A stretch of 64,000 nt of DNA, from positions 7,890,523 through 7,954,522 of the forward strand of contig CM057165.1 of the NCBI GenBank assembly GCA_029962745.1, given 5' to 3'. The number at the start of each line of letters is the position of its first letter. Position 1 is the stretch's first letter. This document shows positions 29,546 to 41,137 of the stretch, one piece after another. The notes beneath the pieces were generated by a model. That model was not told the origin of the DNA and did no database searches. It was given only the letters and a program-made list of their open reading frames with translations. Made by a program: the position numbers and the translations under genes. This DNA is from Echinometra lucunter. Lineage: Eukaryota; Echinodermata; Echinoidea; Camarodonta; Echinometridae.

Positions 29546-31116
29546 TAGAGTTCTGCTGTGGTCAATAACACTCGATGTAGTTTGGGTTGAACACGATGCT
29601 ATTTACCTAAATGCAACCGTGGAAATGCAAAAAGTATGTGTATGAAAAAACGCGAAATAGTTTCGTTTTGAGTAAAAGTAAACAAAAAGATGACATATTT
29701 GAAAGGTTAGAAGCTTACAGACCAAACAAAAAGTTTGATAATGATATGCAATTCCTAGCAATTCCACAACAAATTTGAGTCTTTAAGAGAAAAAAACTCG
29801 ATTTCTGGGAGAGATGAAAAATAATATTGTGGGCTTTCTTATTCTTTTTATATCATTTAGGAAGAATACCATAGTAGAGAGTCTATCTGAAAAGGATCGC
29901 TCTTCAAATGCCCTCATACAATGTATTTGAAATATGACGGGAAAATTTTGAAGTATTTGGTCTGAATATTCATGCCGCTTGTGCGTGCAGTCCGAAATTC
30001 TAATTTTGAGTGCAGTGTAGTGCTTTTTGGTGAGACTGGGTGAATTTCGTATTATTTTGATGATATCAAAAAACTCACCGTGACGTTAGACATAATCATA
30101 CATTCCTAACTCTGAGATGGTTTTCTTTCAAAATGTAATCGCATGACGAGAATTCAACTTTTCTTTAAAATTGCAGTACTTGCCAGAACAAACATATCAT
30201 TTTAAATTTGCTATTAGCAGATAAGAAAAGACGATGCCCTTTAAAAATAAGGAGGTTCTCTCTCAGCGGAGGGGAGGAGGATAAATCATTTCTGTATTCA
30301 GGGATTACCTGTATCTATCAGTAGTGGCACGAAGGAAGAGAAAACACTTCCTATCCCGTCTACACTCTTAACCTTAATACACTGTCGCTTCTCATAATGT
30401 ACTTAACGTAAAGCACTTACGCTGTCATAATACCCCCTAGAACGATGTTAAAAGAAGCTCACATAGTAAGGTGCTCGAGTATGGGTGGGGGAGGGACTTG
30501 GTGGGCATAAGTTTGTGCATGTCTGCTGGGCGTGTGTGTGAGGGTGTTATTGTATAACTATTTAAGTGAGGACAGTGAACAACAACAACAACAGCAACAA
30601 AGTTCCTGAGGACAATGCTCCTCAGATGTCAAACAATAGTCCTCGAATGTCAAACAATAGATTTGAGCCTTATTCCGTCAGCCTTCCGAGGGCAGGAGAA
30701 CAGGGGAGGAACAACAGCTGTTCTCCGGAGTAAAGCCATGTGTTATATACTTAAAAGTTGTTTTAATCGAATATATTGTGGCATATTCTAGTATATATCT
30801 ATCATATTCTGTTACATTTTGTTATATTATGTTATGTTTTTGTGAAAATCCTGGTATACTTTGCTATTTATGTTATACTTTGTTCTTTTGATGTTATATT
30901 TTATTTTGTAAAATTTTTGTTGATGTTTGTGAAAAAAATTGAGAATAATCCAATTTGTATGGATTACAAATCAATAAAAGTTGAATTTGAATTTCTGAAA
31001 GTGTACGTGTAAGTGTGTGTGTGGGGGGGGGGGAGAGGGGTATGTAACGGTGAGAAGTGGAAACTTACTAAAAAACAACAATGATGCACTACTAGTTCGT
31101 ATGATTATCAACGCAG
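29546..31116. other. Intergenic, no gene seen
   Basis: Contains a CAA run near 30580-30600, a short tandem GAATGTCAAACAATAG-type pair near 30625-30660, and a poly(T)/AT-rich patch at 30780-30920. No supportable coding exon before 31117. Confidence 0.5.
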
Positions 31117-31163
31117 GTATCAAATTGAATCAACGCTGTTACTTTGATAAAGTCAAGGCTCAG
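31117..31163 (+). CDS. Weak candidate short exon
   Basis: Acceptor ATCAACGCAG, donor CAG|GTAAGT (perfect consensus). The only open frame reads IKLNQRCYFDKVKAQ after two bases, ending in phase 0. It is short enough to be chance. Confidence 0.22.
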
Positions 31164-31319
31164 GTAAGTGCGTACCACTGATTGTTGGAGAGACTATATT
31201 ATCGAAATTGATACACTAGTAATTATTTGCTTGTATCTTCACGTTTCGATTGAATCACAATAGACTGGGACTAATTTCTTGTGATGCCTGGTTGTGTAAA
31301 CCTGATAGGCAAACGATGA

Positions 31320-31733
31320 TTAACCCATTCGTGACAGAGGTCCGCATTTTGTGGTTTAGCCTAATATCTTTTGATGCAAAGCCCTAAAATTCATACCAAA
31401 TACATGAGCAGAAAGAGCAAAAAATTCTACACAAACTGTGCCCATTTTGGTTGCATCAATATTCATCGTTTGATGCTGAAAATGTTTAAAAGGAAAATAA
31501 GCATTAAAATCCTTAAATTGGCAATGTGATAGAAAGTTTAAAATCACCATTTTCCCCTGCAATTGACAACCTTTTGACTTATCATCATAATTTCTGTCAA
31601 ATCATATTCATTTCTGATACATGACGTTTTATAAATAAAATGTAGCAATAAAATAAAATGTTGGTGTTGCCAATTTGAAGAATAAAAGCTGATCAAATAA
31701 GGGTTTAAATAATTCCTGTAACGAATGGGTTAA
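31320..31733. mobile_element. piggyBac-type MITE flanked by TTAA
   Basis: The ends are TTAA-CCCATTCGTGACAG and (reversed) TTAA-CCCATTCGTTACAG. TTAA target sites and a CCC start are typical of piggyBac. The interior is AT-rich and non-coding (414 bp). Confidence 0.8.
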
Positions 31734-31898
31734 ACAAAAAAAATATATATATATCCTTTATTGGACATTTGATATTGTGCAGTGATTGTTTTAATTGTGA
31801 TGCCCTACTGACATAAGTGGTTCACATAAACTCACACTGTTAATTTTAACATCCATCAGTAATCATCCGTACTTAAGATTATTAACTTACCTACACTG

Positions 31899-32186
31899 TT
31901 ACTCATAATCAGGAGTATACGAAACGTACCCACTAATCTCAGGTATATCACAAGATGCTAAATGCACCGATTCTGGGAGGACTTCATCCAGTGGTATAAT
32001 GAATCCCACGATGTATGTGACTTCTGCTCCTTTTTGGCATTTAATTGATTCCACGCATCCCGGGGAAGTCAAGGTATACCATAAAAACCATTCATGTTGA
32101 GCCGAATCGTAATGAATGTGTCCAATCCTTTCCGTGCGTCCCATAACTCGCCATAAATCAAAGTCGATCAGCCCAACTTTGCCCAT
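31899..32186 (-). CDS. Candidate exon or small gene, 95 codons, unknown
   Basis: The ATG at 32186 follows an in-frame TGA two codons earlier. The frame runs to TAA at 31899, with a possible donor (TATGA|GTAACA) just before. The translation is protein-like: GKVGLIDFDLWRVMG, RIGHIHYDSAQHEWFLWYTL, CQKGAEVTYIVGFIIP and SVHLASCDIPEISGYVSY. The GKVxxIDxD...RxGHIxYDSxxxxW pattern faintly recalls the ependymin-related fold, but the rest does not clearly follow. There are three cysteines and no signal peptide. Composition is unlike the neighbouring AT-rich DNA. It is bounded by a G-rich run (32220-32260). Confidence 0.38.
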   Translation of the reverse strand: MGKVGLIDFDLWRVMGRTERIGHIHYDSAQHEWFLWYTLTSPGCVESIKCQKGAEVTYIVGFIIPLDEVLPESVHLASCDIPEISGYVSYTPDYE

Positions 32187-32350
32187 TAGTCATAATCTTC
32201 ATTTTCAGAGGTGAAGTTGAACAAAAAGTGGGGGAGGGGGGGGGGGGGGGGAGAGGGAATTGTGTGGGTCAGTTGTTGGATGCGTGTGCGTGCGCGCATT
32301 TTAGATACAGTTGGTTGTAAATGATGCAAGGGGAAGGAGAATGACCGAGT

Positions 32351-32570
32351 ACACACTAAGAAAAAAAAGGTGCAATTTTGCACCCTTCAAATGCAACACT
32401 GGGAGCTCCTTTTAGGGTGCAACTTTGCAACTTTAAGAGCTTTTTGCACCTTTAAAGGTGCAGTTAGCACCCTAAATGGTGCAGAGTTGCACCCTTTTAG
32501 GGAAGGTGCAAATTTGCACCTTTTTGTACGCAAAAATTTCTGCACCCTAAAAGGTGCAAAGTTGCATAAG
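32351..32570 (+). mobile_element. GTGCAA-palindrome MITE, copy 3 (3' truncated)
   Basis: Starts ACACACTAAGAAAAAAAAGG and repeats GGTGCAAATTTGCACC, GGGTGCAACTTTGCA and TGCAAAAATTTCTGCACCCT as in copies 1 and 2. The TTTTTCTTAGTGTG end is missing; it stops after AAAGTTGCAT. Confidence 0.8.
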
Positions 32571-33621
32571 CATGATAAGTAAGGTTCAAGATGTTGTGTA
32601 AGAGTACACTACTATGAAAGTAAAGTCACAATTTCGGGTGATACAAGGCTAAGCAACACGATGAAATTAAAAATATTTAATTCTAATATTCAGATGACGG
32701 CATACCTATGCTATCAACTGTCTAGAAGGAAGAAAATGTCAATTATTGGAAAACATTTCTCTGTGGTATTACTTTGAAACTTTTCAGCCATGAAATTTGT
32801 GATATATTCGGACACACACTCACGCACACTCGCACACTCGCCAATTGCGGTGGTATCCATGTATAGCAGACGAACACATTGAAATTGAACCTTAGTAAAA
32901 AGATATTATAGTAATATCCAACCATGTTCAGCTAGCTTCAACCTCTTTGATGGGCTTAGACCTAGATTATACAAGATTATTCAGTTTGGCTGATTTGTTG
33001 ATTGAATGATTGAGAGAGAGAGAAAGAGAGTAAGAGAGAGAGAGAGAAATAAAGAGAGAGAGAGAAAAAAAAAGAGAGACTATATTAGGCAGAAAAAACT
33101 ACACGGGTACAAATGGTATGATTATTAGCTTGAATAAAGTGGTATAATAAGCAAAGGATTTTATTTCACTTTGGATGTCTAGTTTTGAGTATTCATGACC
33201 AAAAGTATTTCTATAACAATCAGACGAACAAATCTATCCAGCCATACCTAGCCCTAGTGACGCATTTACATTTTATTCATTAAGAGCATTTCTTTCTGGG
33301 ATGTTTTTCCAACAGTGATTTTAAAAATGTTTTTGTATTGTCATGATTATGGTACAAGTCGTGATAAAGGTATCGTTTATTACATAAACTATATGGTCTT
33401 AAGAGAATTAAAATGCGTGGTACCACTGCAATACCAGACATTATATTTGGTACAAGGTCAGATAGAAAATTGAGCTCTGTCTGGGACCGAAACCTTGTCA
33501 AAATACCACATTACCTAATGCGCATGCTCAGATAATTACCTTAGGCAAACTAGTAGCCAGTCCTTATGTCAAAAAATTAAAATCGAAATTGGCAAACACT
33601 GGCTTCTCAATATTCCTGCAG
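32571..33621. other. Intergenic or intronic
   Basis: A GA microsatellite at about 33013-33080. The rest has no recognised element. If the exon at 33622 is real, part of this is its upstream intron. Confidence 0.5.
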
Positions 33622-33781
33622 GTTTCGACGCTGGCCGAAAAAGTCAATTGTCAAGGAAGATGCATTTAAGATTTCCACCTCACGTTCTCCCGGGTACACC
33701 GTGTACACCTTCCACGGTGGTGACGGGAAACGGTGTTACGTGGTTGTGTTGAACTTTGCAAGGCAACACAAGTTCTGCTGA
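33622..33781 (+). CDS. Candidate terminal exon of an unknown + strand gene
   Basis: A good acceptor (CAATATTCCTGCAG) is followed by one base and 53 codons ending in TGA at 33779-33781. The translation is balanced and protein-like: FRRWPKKSIVKEDAFKIS, SRSPGYTVYTFHGGDGKR, then CYVVVLNFARQHKFC at the C-terminus. It is more GC-rich than the flanks. Only this frame is open. The previous exon must end in phase 2; none was found within 2.5 kb with confidence. A poly(A) signal may be AATAAA at 34465-34470. Family unknown; two cysteines suggest nothing specific. Confidence 0.42.
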
Positions 33782-35340
33782 GTGTTCCATAGCCCACAGC
33801 AAATAAGTTTAATTGATTCGCTTTATGCTTAAACGCAGAGACACATGTAGCGGAGTTGGCCAGAGAGTGTGTGCAGCATTATTTGCCGAAGTGTACGCCA
33901 CCACTCGCTCCTCCCTCCCTCACCCAAACACAATACATCCACAAGCGCGCAAACCACTTGACGGATAGGAACGGGACCGTAGCTACATCTAAATTGCTAC
34001 TAAATTGGTGTCATTTTACCTCTCCTAGAACTGTCAGCTCCTCGTATTTGCAGGAATAACTTCACCGGGAGTAAATCCGTGGATCTAAAATACGCCTGTA
34101 AATTGAGATGATGAACTTCTGTTACGTACTTTAACTCACTGATTTTTAGTGTTTAATTCGCCATTATCCTTTAAAACTAACGTCATACTATCCATTACGA
34201 GGATACCTGTGAATTCTTATTGTTGCTGGTGAGGAAAAAGGACTCAAGAAAAAGAAAACCCACAAGACCACTGGTTCTCTTAACTTACTCCTTTTAATGC
34301 CAATCTCAAGGTACTCTTTAGGAGATATATGATTGGATATATCCCATGGTTTAGTTTACCGGAGGTTTCCCGATTTTACACTTTCCAGAAGGTCTATCTT
34401 TTGACAACTCACTTCATGTTGATAGCTGTATTAGTATTCTGTTCAACTGGTAAGTAGTTTTAAAAATAAATTTTCTTTTACGAAACGTGACGTTTTCAAA
34501 GAATATCACGAAACGTCGCGACATCGTGATGATTGCTTGAGTATTATTGTTATTTTTCTTTGATTATATCTAGTTTCATCTTGTTCACGACTATATTTTT
34601 CTCTTAAGGGGTGGAGAACATATTCAAGCTAACATTTCTTGTAAATGTTTCCTCTGTAATAGTATAATATGGTGAGATAAATATTTATGAAAGCCCACTT
34701 GTTCCTCCTATCAAAGGGAAAACTCTGAAATATTAGCATTTTATCCTTCTGTTTTTGTACGTAAGATTGATTTAAAAGCATCAAGAAAACTGCTGTGTGG
34801 TAATCGGTTAAAACCCTTTGGAAACCGTATAGGGCTATGATTTAAACAACCCCTTCGTCTATTTACCAGATGCGTGTAGCCAGCACTCCTGACTATACAG
34901 TGCAACGTACGATGCGCTACTCTGCTCATGAATGCACAGTAGTTGTCATATGACCTTGACGGCTAATCACTCCAGTCACGCTATTGTGCACCATCTTCAC
35001 TAATTAAATGACTATCTTTTAATTACTCTGACATCGCAGCAATGATCGGTTAGAAATCTACATTGACCGTATCAACCCAGGGGTCACGTATTCTGATCTT
35101 TTAATTTCAAAACGTTTAAAATGTTAAGTGAATAGTGGATAACGGAGAGGCTTATATTTTCGCTTTTTCTGTTTTTCATTTTTTGAACAAACTAAACATT
35201 TAGTTCATGAGCATGTTTTTCATGGATGAAATCGCATGTGTTTGCTAACCATATGCTATTATCATTTGTCCCACAATCAATTCCTTTATTATTATGACAT
35301 ACCATGATCATGGTGATATTAAGGGATATTAAGTGTAATT
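33782..35340. other. Intergenic, possible small signal-peptide exon
   Basis: ATG at 34416 gives MLIAVLVFCST then a perfect GTAAGT donor at 34450, with an upstream in-frame TGA. It is very short and may be chance. No other supportable gene. Confidence 0.3.
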
Positions 35341-35499
35341 CAGAGGAAAGTTGCGTTTTGACATGAATCAAAAGGTGAAGAAGTCGAGATAAAGGGAGAG
35401 AAAGAGAAGGAGAGGGGAGGAGAAAGAAAGTACTTCATGGACAAAATCAAAGGTAGAAGAAAGACTGGTAGAAAGAGTGGAGAAAGAGAGTAAGAGAGG

Positions 35500-35531
<32 letters not shown>

Positions 35532-35832
35532 AAGAAAGGGGAGGGAGGCATATTTACATAACACAACGCAATGGACGAAAGTTACTACACTCTAAACATG
35601 GTTGAAGGGAAATTTACCCATATTGGGTAAAAAGGGAACATGCATGTTTGTTGGGTAAAATTTTGTCCAACATGTCCAATATCAGGTAAAATGCGTGTTT
35701 TATGAATAAATTTAAACGCAACGTAGGGTAAAATTTACGCAGTATTTAGTATCATTTTACCCAAGAAACATGCTTGTTCCCTTTTTACCCAATAGTGGGT
35801 AAACCTTTTTATAGAGTGTGAAGAGAGAGAAA

Positions 35833-35883
<51 letters not shown>

Positions 35884-36110
35884 GGGCCAAAAAAGACACA
35901 TAAGGATACAATGGCGAAAAATTAGAGAGCGAGAGAGAGAAAGAGAGAAAGAGAGAGGGACATATATGCAGAGATTGCGAGATGGAGAGACCGAGAAAAA
36001 AAGATAAAGAGAGACGGAAGAACCCAGAAAGAGACGGAGAGAAAGAGAGATAGAAAGAGGAGGGAAGAAATAAGGAAGGAGAGAAAGAAAATGAACAACG
36101 GGAGGGGGGA
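35341..36110. repeat. GA-rich simple repeat region interrupted by a MITE
   Basis: GA runs at about 35495-35545, 35820-35885 and 35920-36080. Open frames on the minus strand (Ser/Leu-rich) are artefacts. Confidence 0.85.
35587..35820. mobile_element. MITE with ACACTCTAAAnA ends and TTACCCA-type interior
   Basis: Left ACACTCTAAACATGG mirrors right ATAGAGTGTG. Inside, GGGTAAAAAGGGAACATGCATG pairs with CATGCTTGTTCCCTTTTTACCC. Inserted in GA-rich DNA. Confidence 0.75.
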
Positions 36111-36320
36111 ACAAGGTTTTGGTATAGAATGAAAAAAAAAATCATTTTCATTATGATTGTGATGCAAACATGCCCACCACCCCTTAGATGCCTCCTCCGA
36201 ACCGTTTCTTATCATCAATCAAAATCAGTTACAAAGATAGAATACCATCCATCTTACTCTTCTTAATGGAGATGCCAAATTATTTGGCGACTTCTCCTTT
36301 TATCAAAAGAATAAATCACG

Positions 36321-36812
36321 ATATTTTTTTTCTAAGTCTGGTCAAATTTGACTGATTAGTACTGTTCTAGTTACCGTTCAAAACTGACACAATTCTAGTG
36401 AAAATGATAAGATCCTAGTAAGATATTTTGACTACATCACCAGATCGTACGGCATAGTCAACATTAACCTGACTCGAGTCTAGTGAAATTTACTAGAATT
36501 CTAGTAAAAGTGTTGTTCATTTTACTAGCATTCTGGTCATTTTCACTAGAATCTAGTCAAATTTTGATTAGTATAGTGAAGTGCCCATGGGAACTGGTGT
36601 TCTAGTCAAATTATTTTACTAGAATCTGGTCATTTTGACTAGATTATTATGTCAATTTTGACTAGAATCTAAATCTAGTACAAAGTTTTGTTGATTTGTA
36701 CTAGAATTCTACTCATTTTCACTAAAATCTTGTCTAATTTGACTAGAATAGTGCAAGTGACCGTCTGATCCAGTAATCTAGTCAAATCTGACTAGATTGT
36801 TCTTAGAGTGTA
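36321..36812. mobile_element. MITE with repeated CTAGTCAAATTTGACTAG motifs
   Basis: The right end is CTAGTCAAATCTGACTAGATTG...CTTAGAGTGT and the left TCTAAGTCTGGTCAAATTTGAC is its inverted counterpart. The interior repeats CTAGAATTCTAGT and GACTAGAATCTAG about a dozen times. Confidence 0.7.
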
Positions 36813-36994
36813 AAATTATTTCCTTTTGTCTTTCTGCGCTTTGAATTCATTACAGCTTCTAAGTAATGCAGTTCAGGCAAAAGATGAACAACAAATATTA
36901 TAAAATATACATTTGTATCGTGCTTAATTCTGCGTTTTACACGTAATTATTATCACCCCGATCACTCGATTCATTAGCAGGAAGATGAAATGAA

Positions 36995-37070
36995 CCCTAT
37001 TTTGTCAAAGAGCCGTCAGAAATAAATCTTTATTTTGTCAAAGAACCGTCAAAAATAAATCTTCACCAAA
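36995..37070 (+). repeat. Short tandem duplication
   Basis: Two copies of about 34 bp sharing TATTTTGTCAAAGA.CCGTCA and AAATAAATCTT. Confidence 0.7.
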
Positions 37071-37445
37071 GGTAGGTAAAGAAATATTGCCTAAAATGAT
37101 TTGAAGAGAGGAAGTATGATGATAAAAAACCAAATCGTGTGCTTTAATTTAATGTGTTCCACATTTTGCACCAATAATCTTATAACCAGTTTTTTACATC
37201 TTTTCTTTGGAAAGCGAGAAATTTCAAGGGATAATGTCAAGTGACAGTGTTAATCCTTTTAACGTAATGCACAATAACTTAAGGGGAAAAAAGGAAAGGG
37301 GTCCAAATAAAGAAATTTCAGTTCCTGTTTTATCTGGAGGTCCAGACGACTAAAAAGGCTCACATCCTTGAACGCCCACGTTTTTAGTAAAAATACAAAT
37401 GTTATAAAAAGTTTTCGTGATTTTGGAGACCTAAAGCAACATTAT

Positions 37446-37954
37446 AAGCCCGCCGCATACTAAACGATCTGTCTGCGATCAGATTTTGGAAAGAAAAAGG
37501 TCATAGCATTTGATATTTTTATTTATTTATTTATTTCTTCTCCACTCGTGGGCTGGATGGCCCTCTTCAGCCACAGGCTGTTCTTCTGAGGGGTCCATGA
37601 ATATGAACATTCAAACATGTAAAATCTGAATGATCAAAATTCTGAATAGTCGTTTAAATAATGAAATGGAAATTCCGGGCTATTGCAAGCCTCCTTGTAG
37701 GAATAAAAGTGAAGTCAATTCAGCACCGTAGTGACGTCATAGGAATATCGCGATTGGCTACGATTTTATGGCCATTTCGCCTTTACTTCGACCACATGGT
37801 TTGCAGTTAATCAAAATTTCGATTTTAGTATTCCTTGTCGTTATTTCAAACATTAAATGAGATAATCTTACTTGTTTAAACGTTCATATTAAATGCAAAA
37901 TATTTTTTTTAAAAATCGGGTCGTAGTAGGATCGTATAGCGTGCGGTGGGCTTT
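37446..37954 (+). mobile_element. MITE with AAGCCCnCCGCAnACTA ends, copy 3
   Basis: Same family as 15346-15766 (shared GTAGTGACGTCATAGG, TCGCGATTGGCTACGATTT and ATCGGGTCGTAGTAGGATCG). It carries a foreign insert at about 37520-37600 (TTTATTTATTTATTTCTTCT...GGGCTGGATGGCCCTCTTCA). Confidence 0.8.
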
Positions 37955-38028
37955 AAACTGCGTTTATCCTGTGTTCGAATAAACGTGAATACTCGAGGTT
38001 TACGAGTCATTCTGGAAAAAGAAAACAT

Positions 38029-38110
38029 ATCGTTGGTTGAGAAAGAGAAGAACTTTAAATCATTATGTTTTCATACAGAGTTAAGGCCCTTCTCGTTCAC
38101 AACAAGCGAT
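38029..38110 (+). mobile_element. Tiny MITE with ATCGTTGGTTGAGAAA end, copy 2
   Basis: Matches the reverse complement of the 26431-26513 element through AACTTTAAATCATTATG and ATACAGAGTTAAGGCCC, ending AACAAGCGAT. Confidence 0.7.
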
Positions 38111-39355
38111 ATCCCCTGTGTATCCGTGCAGTATTTCACTTCCCAACAACTCTGGCTGTTGCAACGGTTACGGGGCAACCGAAAAGCTGTCTCGCCACTA
38201 AGAGAGTCAGTTTGAAAATTTGATAATGGTGGCTGGGATAAGTTTTTCATTTCCATGTTTGTTTAAAAATTAAAATTAATCGGTGAATTAGTGAATGAAT
38301 GGGACACAAAAAGAGCCCACATTGTAGTGATATTGTGTGTATCAAAACACATTGTCAGTGACGCTAGAAAAGTGTACAAACAATTAAGACCCTTCGCCCC
38401 CATACCAGTTTTTTCTTGTCTACTCATCCATGGTCTACGATAAAAAAAAAAAACCTGTATAATTGTCAAAGAGATATTCACTTCCTTTACAATACAACGT
38501 TAATGAAGGGCTATCTTTGTATTTATCCGAAAGTTGTTGTTTTTTCCGAATAACTTCTTTATTGAGATAAGGAGAACGAAATCTTGATCGTACTGGGCAT
38601 GCGTGGAAAGATGGTCGCCATTTGGCAGAACAAACCATTTTCAGAATGGATTCAAATTGGTACACGTTTACCAATCGACGAGTGATTACATATATCTTAT
38701 AACAGTCCTTTTCAGACAAATTCACATTGCATACATTGACTGTTGCTAGGTCGGAAATTATTTTTGACGCGCCCCTCTGAAACACAGAATGCATTTGCAT
38801 TCCTGCTTAACTTGTAAGAGGTAAATGTAACAGCTTGTCATTTGGGATTTGATAGCTTTGCTAAAGTCATCGGGGTCATAGCAATAAGATAACCTTTGAC
38901 CATTTCCATTGAATGAATGTTTAAGAGCATTATCAATGTATGCAAATTTAGTTACTGATATGATCATCATTTTTCTTACCGATATGCAAAAGAGAAATAT
39001 TTAGACAGACGGTTATTACAAAGAAGGATATAAATATAACGACCGAACTTATCTCGTGGTTTACGCAATAAGTTAAACATGTTAAACCGAATGCATATGG
39101 GGATATCACTGGCTGAATTTTGAGAAATGCGACACTATTTAGCTGTAGATATATCAATACAATCAAAAAATGTATGTTTAAAAACGGTTTTTACGAGAGA
39201 GAAAACAGATTTTATGGGTTCACTTTTAATCATCATTATCTTGTTGAAAGGACTGCGCAGTTGAACAGAAGCCTCCCTGAAGGATAATATTTTGAGTGTG
39301 TGTGCGCGTTAGGTTTTTACATATTTTATTTAATTAGATACGATTATTTACGTCT
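38111..39355. other. Intergenic, no supportable gene
   Basis: A 121-codon minus-strand frame (38800-38435) is open but shows no family motif or splice context, so I do not call it. The rest is AT-rich. Confidence 0.4.
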
Positions 39356-39486
39356 GGGATAGACCTTTAACGATAGAATCCGAAAGACGTAAATCAGGTT
39401 CGAACTTGGGTCCGATAAGAGTCAGTTTGTAGGGAAAGACAAAGAACTGACAGAGGACATTCCTGCTAGACCAACTCCTGCTCCTT
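39356..39486 (-). mobile_element. Dispersed repeat (SINE-like), copy 1
   Basis: Shares GACCTTTAACG, ATCCGAAAGACGT, GAGTCAGTTTGT and CTGCTCC blocks with 61149-61279. On the minus strand it has an A-box-like GTTGGTCTAGCAGG and a B-box-like GTTCGAACCTG with a long spacer, as in Leu/Ser-type tRNA-derived SINEs. Confidence 0.65.
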
Positions 39487-39823
39487 CACGCATACCGCCT
39501 GGGGTTCGGAGATAAAGAGAGGTTTGAACTCATAACTCCGTTTCTTTAAGAACTAGTCATAATCATGTGTGACATTTTAAGCACTATAGATCCATGAATC
39601 ATTAGAGATGCGTTCTACATGGTGCCACACGTTCCATTAAAATCTCGTTTGGTACGATCCTCTACATGCTACTGATGTTGTCGTTGATAGGTATTGTTCC
39701 TGACCTGCATGAAGGCATGTATATGCCTACAGTTCACCCAGCATGGGACCTACGGCTTTCAAATACTATCTGAGGGACTCAGTAATAGAGCAATGTTTTG
39801 TCTCACTGAGTGAGAGGCACTAG

Positions 39824-39898
39824 CGCCTCTAACTCGGGGTCGAACCCTTAGATCTCTACTTCCGGAGATTTCTGCATCGACTGAACAACCGGGCCTCC
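39824..39898 (-). mobile_element. tRNA-like SINE head
   Basis: On the minus strand GGCCCGGTTGTTCAGTCG then AAGGGTTCGACCCCGAG in tRNA order. The anticodon region (AATCTCCGGAAGTAGAGATC) does not form a canonical loop. Confidence 0.6.
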
Positions 39899-41136
39899 TC
39901 ATCTCAATGCAAAATGCACGCAAGCGGGCAAAGACCTTGTCACATACATTATAAAGTACATCTTCATAAAACCAATAAAATCATTAGTCATGAAAGAAAG
40001 AACGCTGAATGGAGCGAAAGTCTTCAATGTCTTTGGGGCAACATAGTAGAGCGCATTACATCGAGCTTTGTGGCGCCTTCTCGAGCCAAACCTCCGGTTG
40101 CGTGTTGCAAATATCTTTGTACATAAAGCCGCTGATCCCCTTAATGCTATGCATAATATACATCCCATGCCCGTGGGGCTAGCTGATTGGAGAGCTCGGA
40201 GAAGGGGGAGATAGAGAGAGGTAAACGTGTGCATCCTCTCCAAAGTTTGATTTCGTATAGGGGTAATAGGATTCGCATGTTTTGGGATGGCGAGCGAAAT
40301 GGCGGGGGTCGTGACGCTTGTCCGTTCAGATCGATCAGTAGAACCGGTGACGTTATTACGAAATAGGAAACACAAAGGTGCATCGATAAGCATGTCAAAT
40401 TTGAACTTTGTGATGGATGTATGGGTTGGTCCAGCATGTTTTGTATGAATGGAGTGTTTGGTGATGTGTGGGGGATGGGGAAGAGAATATGGAAGGGTGA
40501 AGAGGAGAGTCTGCAGTGAGATAGGCAAAAGAAAAAGGAAGGAGAGGGAAAGATAAAATAGATTGAAAGAAAAACTGATGTTGTGAGAGAAAGAAAGAGA
40601 AAGAAATGAATGGGATAAAAAAATAATCTTTTTATTGTTATTATTCTGATTTTTATTATTATTGTTATCATTATCATTATGATTATGATTGTTATTGTTA
40701 TTGTTATTGGAAAGCTTTGTGTTAAGAGCGTCCTTAGTTTAGTTGATTTAAGAAAATAGGGGAGGGGGATGATTTTAAGGGGAAGAAAGGAATCAGATAT
40801 ATGATGTAAGGTACTTCTCAGAAAATGTCTCAGGATGTACAAACTGATGTGAATGCAAAGAAAATATTCATTTTTGAGCCGGTACATTTTTTTTTCAACC
40901 TGGGGCATTTACGTGGAGTATATGAATAGATAAAATGATGCAAATGGGATTCCATGTACTGACGAAAGCGCCTCTCTCTCTCTCTCTTTAATAGGAGATG
41001 CATTTATCAATATCAGCATAGCTGACAACAAATATGAAGACATATTACTGCTGATTACACTGTTCAGGAGACAGGCATGAATTGTGATAAATTAAACGTA
41101 TTTCGGAAGCTGTTTTAGCTCTATCTTCTGAATGAT
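39899..41136. other. Intergenic, low-complexity parts
   Basis: Two overlapping minus-strand frames of over 200 codons span 39899-40908. They are fed by AT-rich trinucleotide repeats (40640-40710) and purine-rich sequence. No motif supports them. Confidence 0.5.
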
Positions 41137-41137
41137 T

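Noticed and set aside
38435..38800. 121-codon minus-strand frame
   Set aside because: No motif, no splice context and no compositional contrast with flanks.
39899..40908. Overlapping minus-strand frames of 209 and 253 codons
   Set aside because: Rich in Ile/Thr from ATT/ATC repeats and Ser/Phe/Leu from purine-rich DNA. They overlap in different phases and have no motif.
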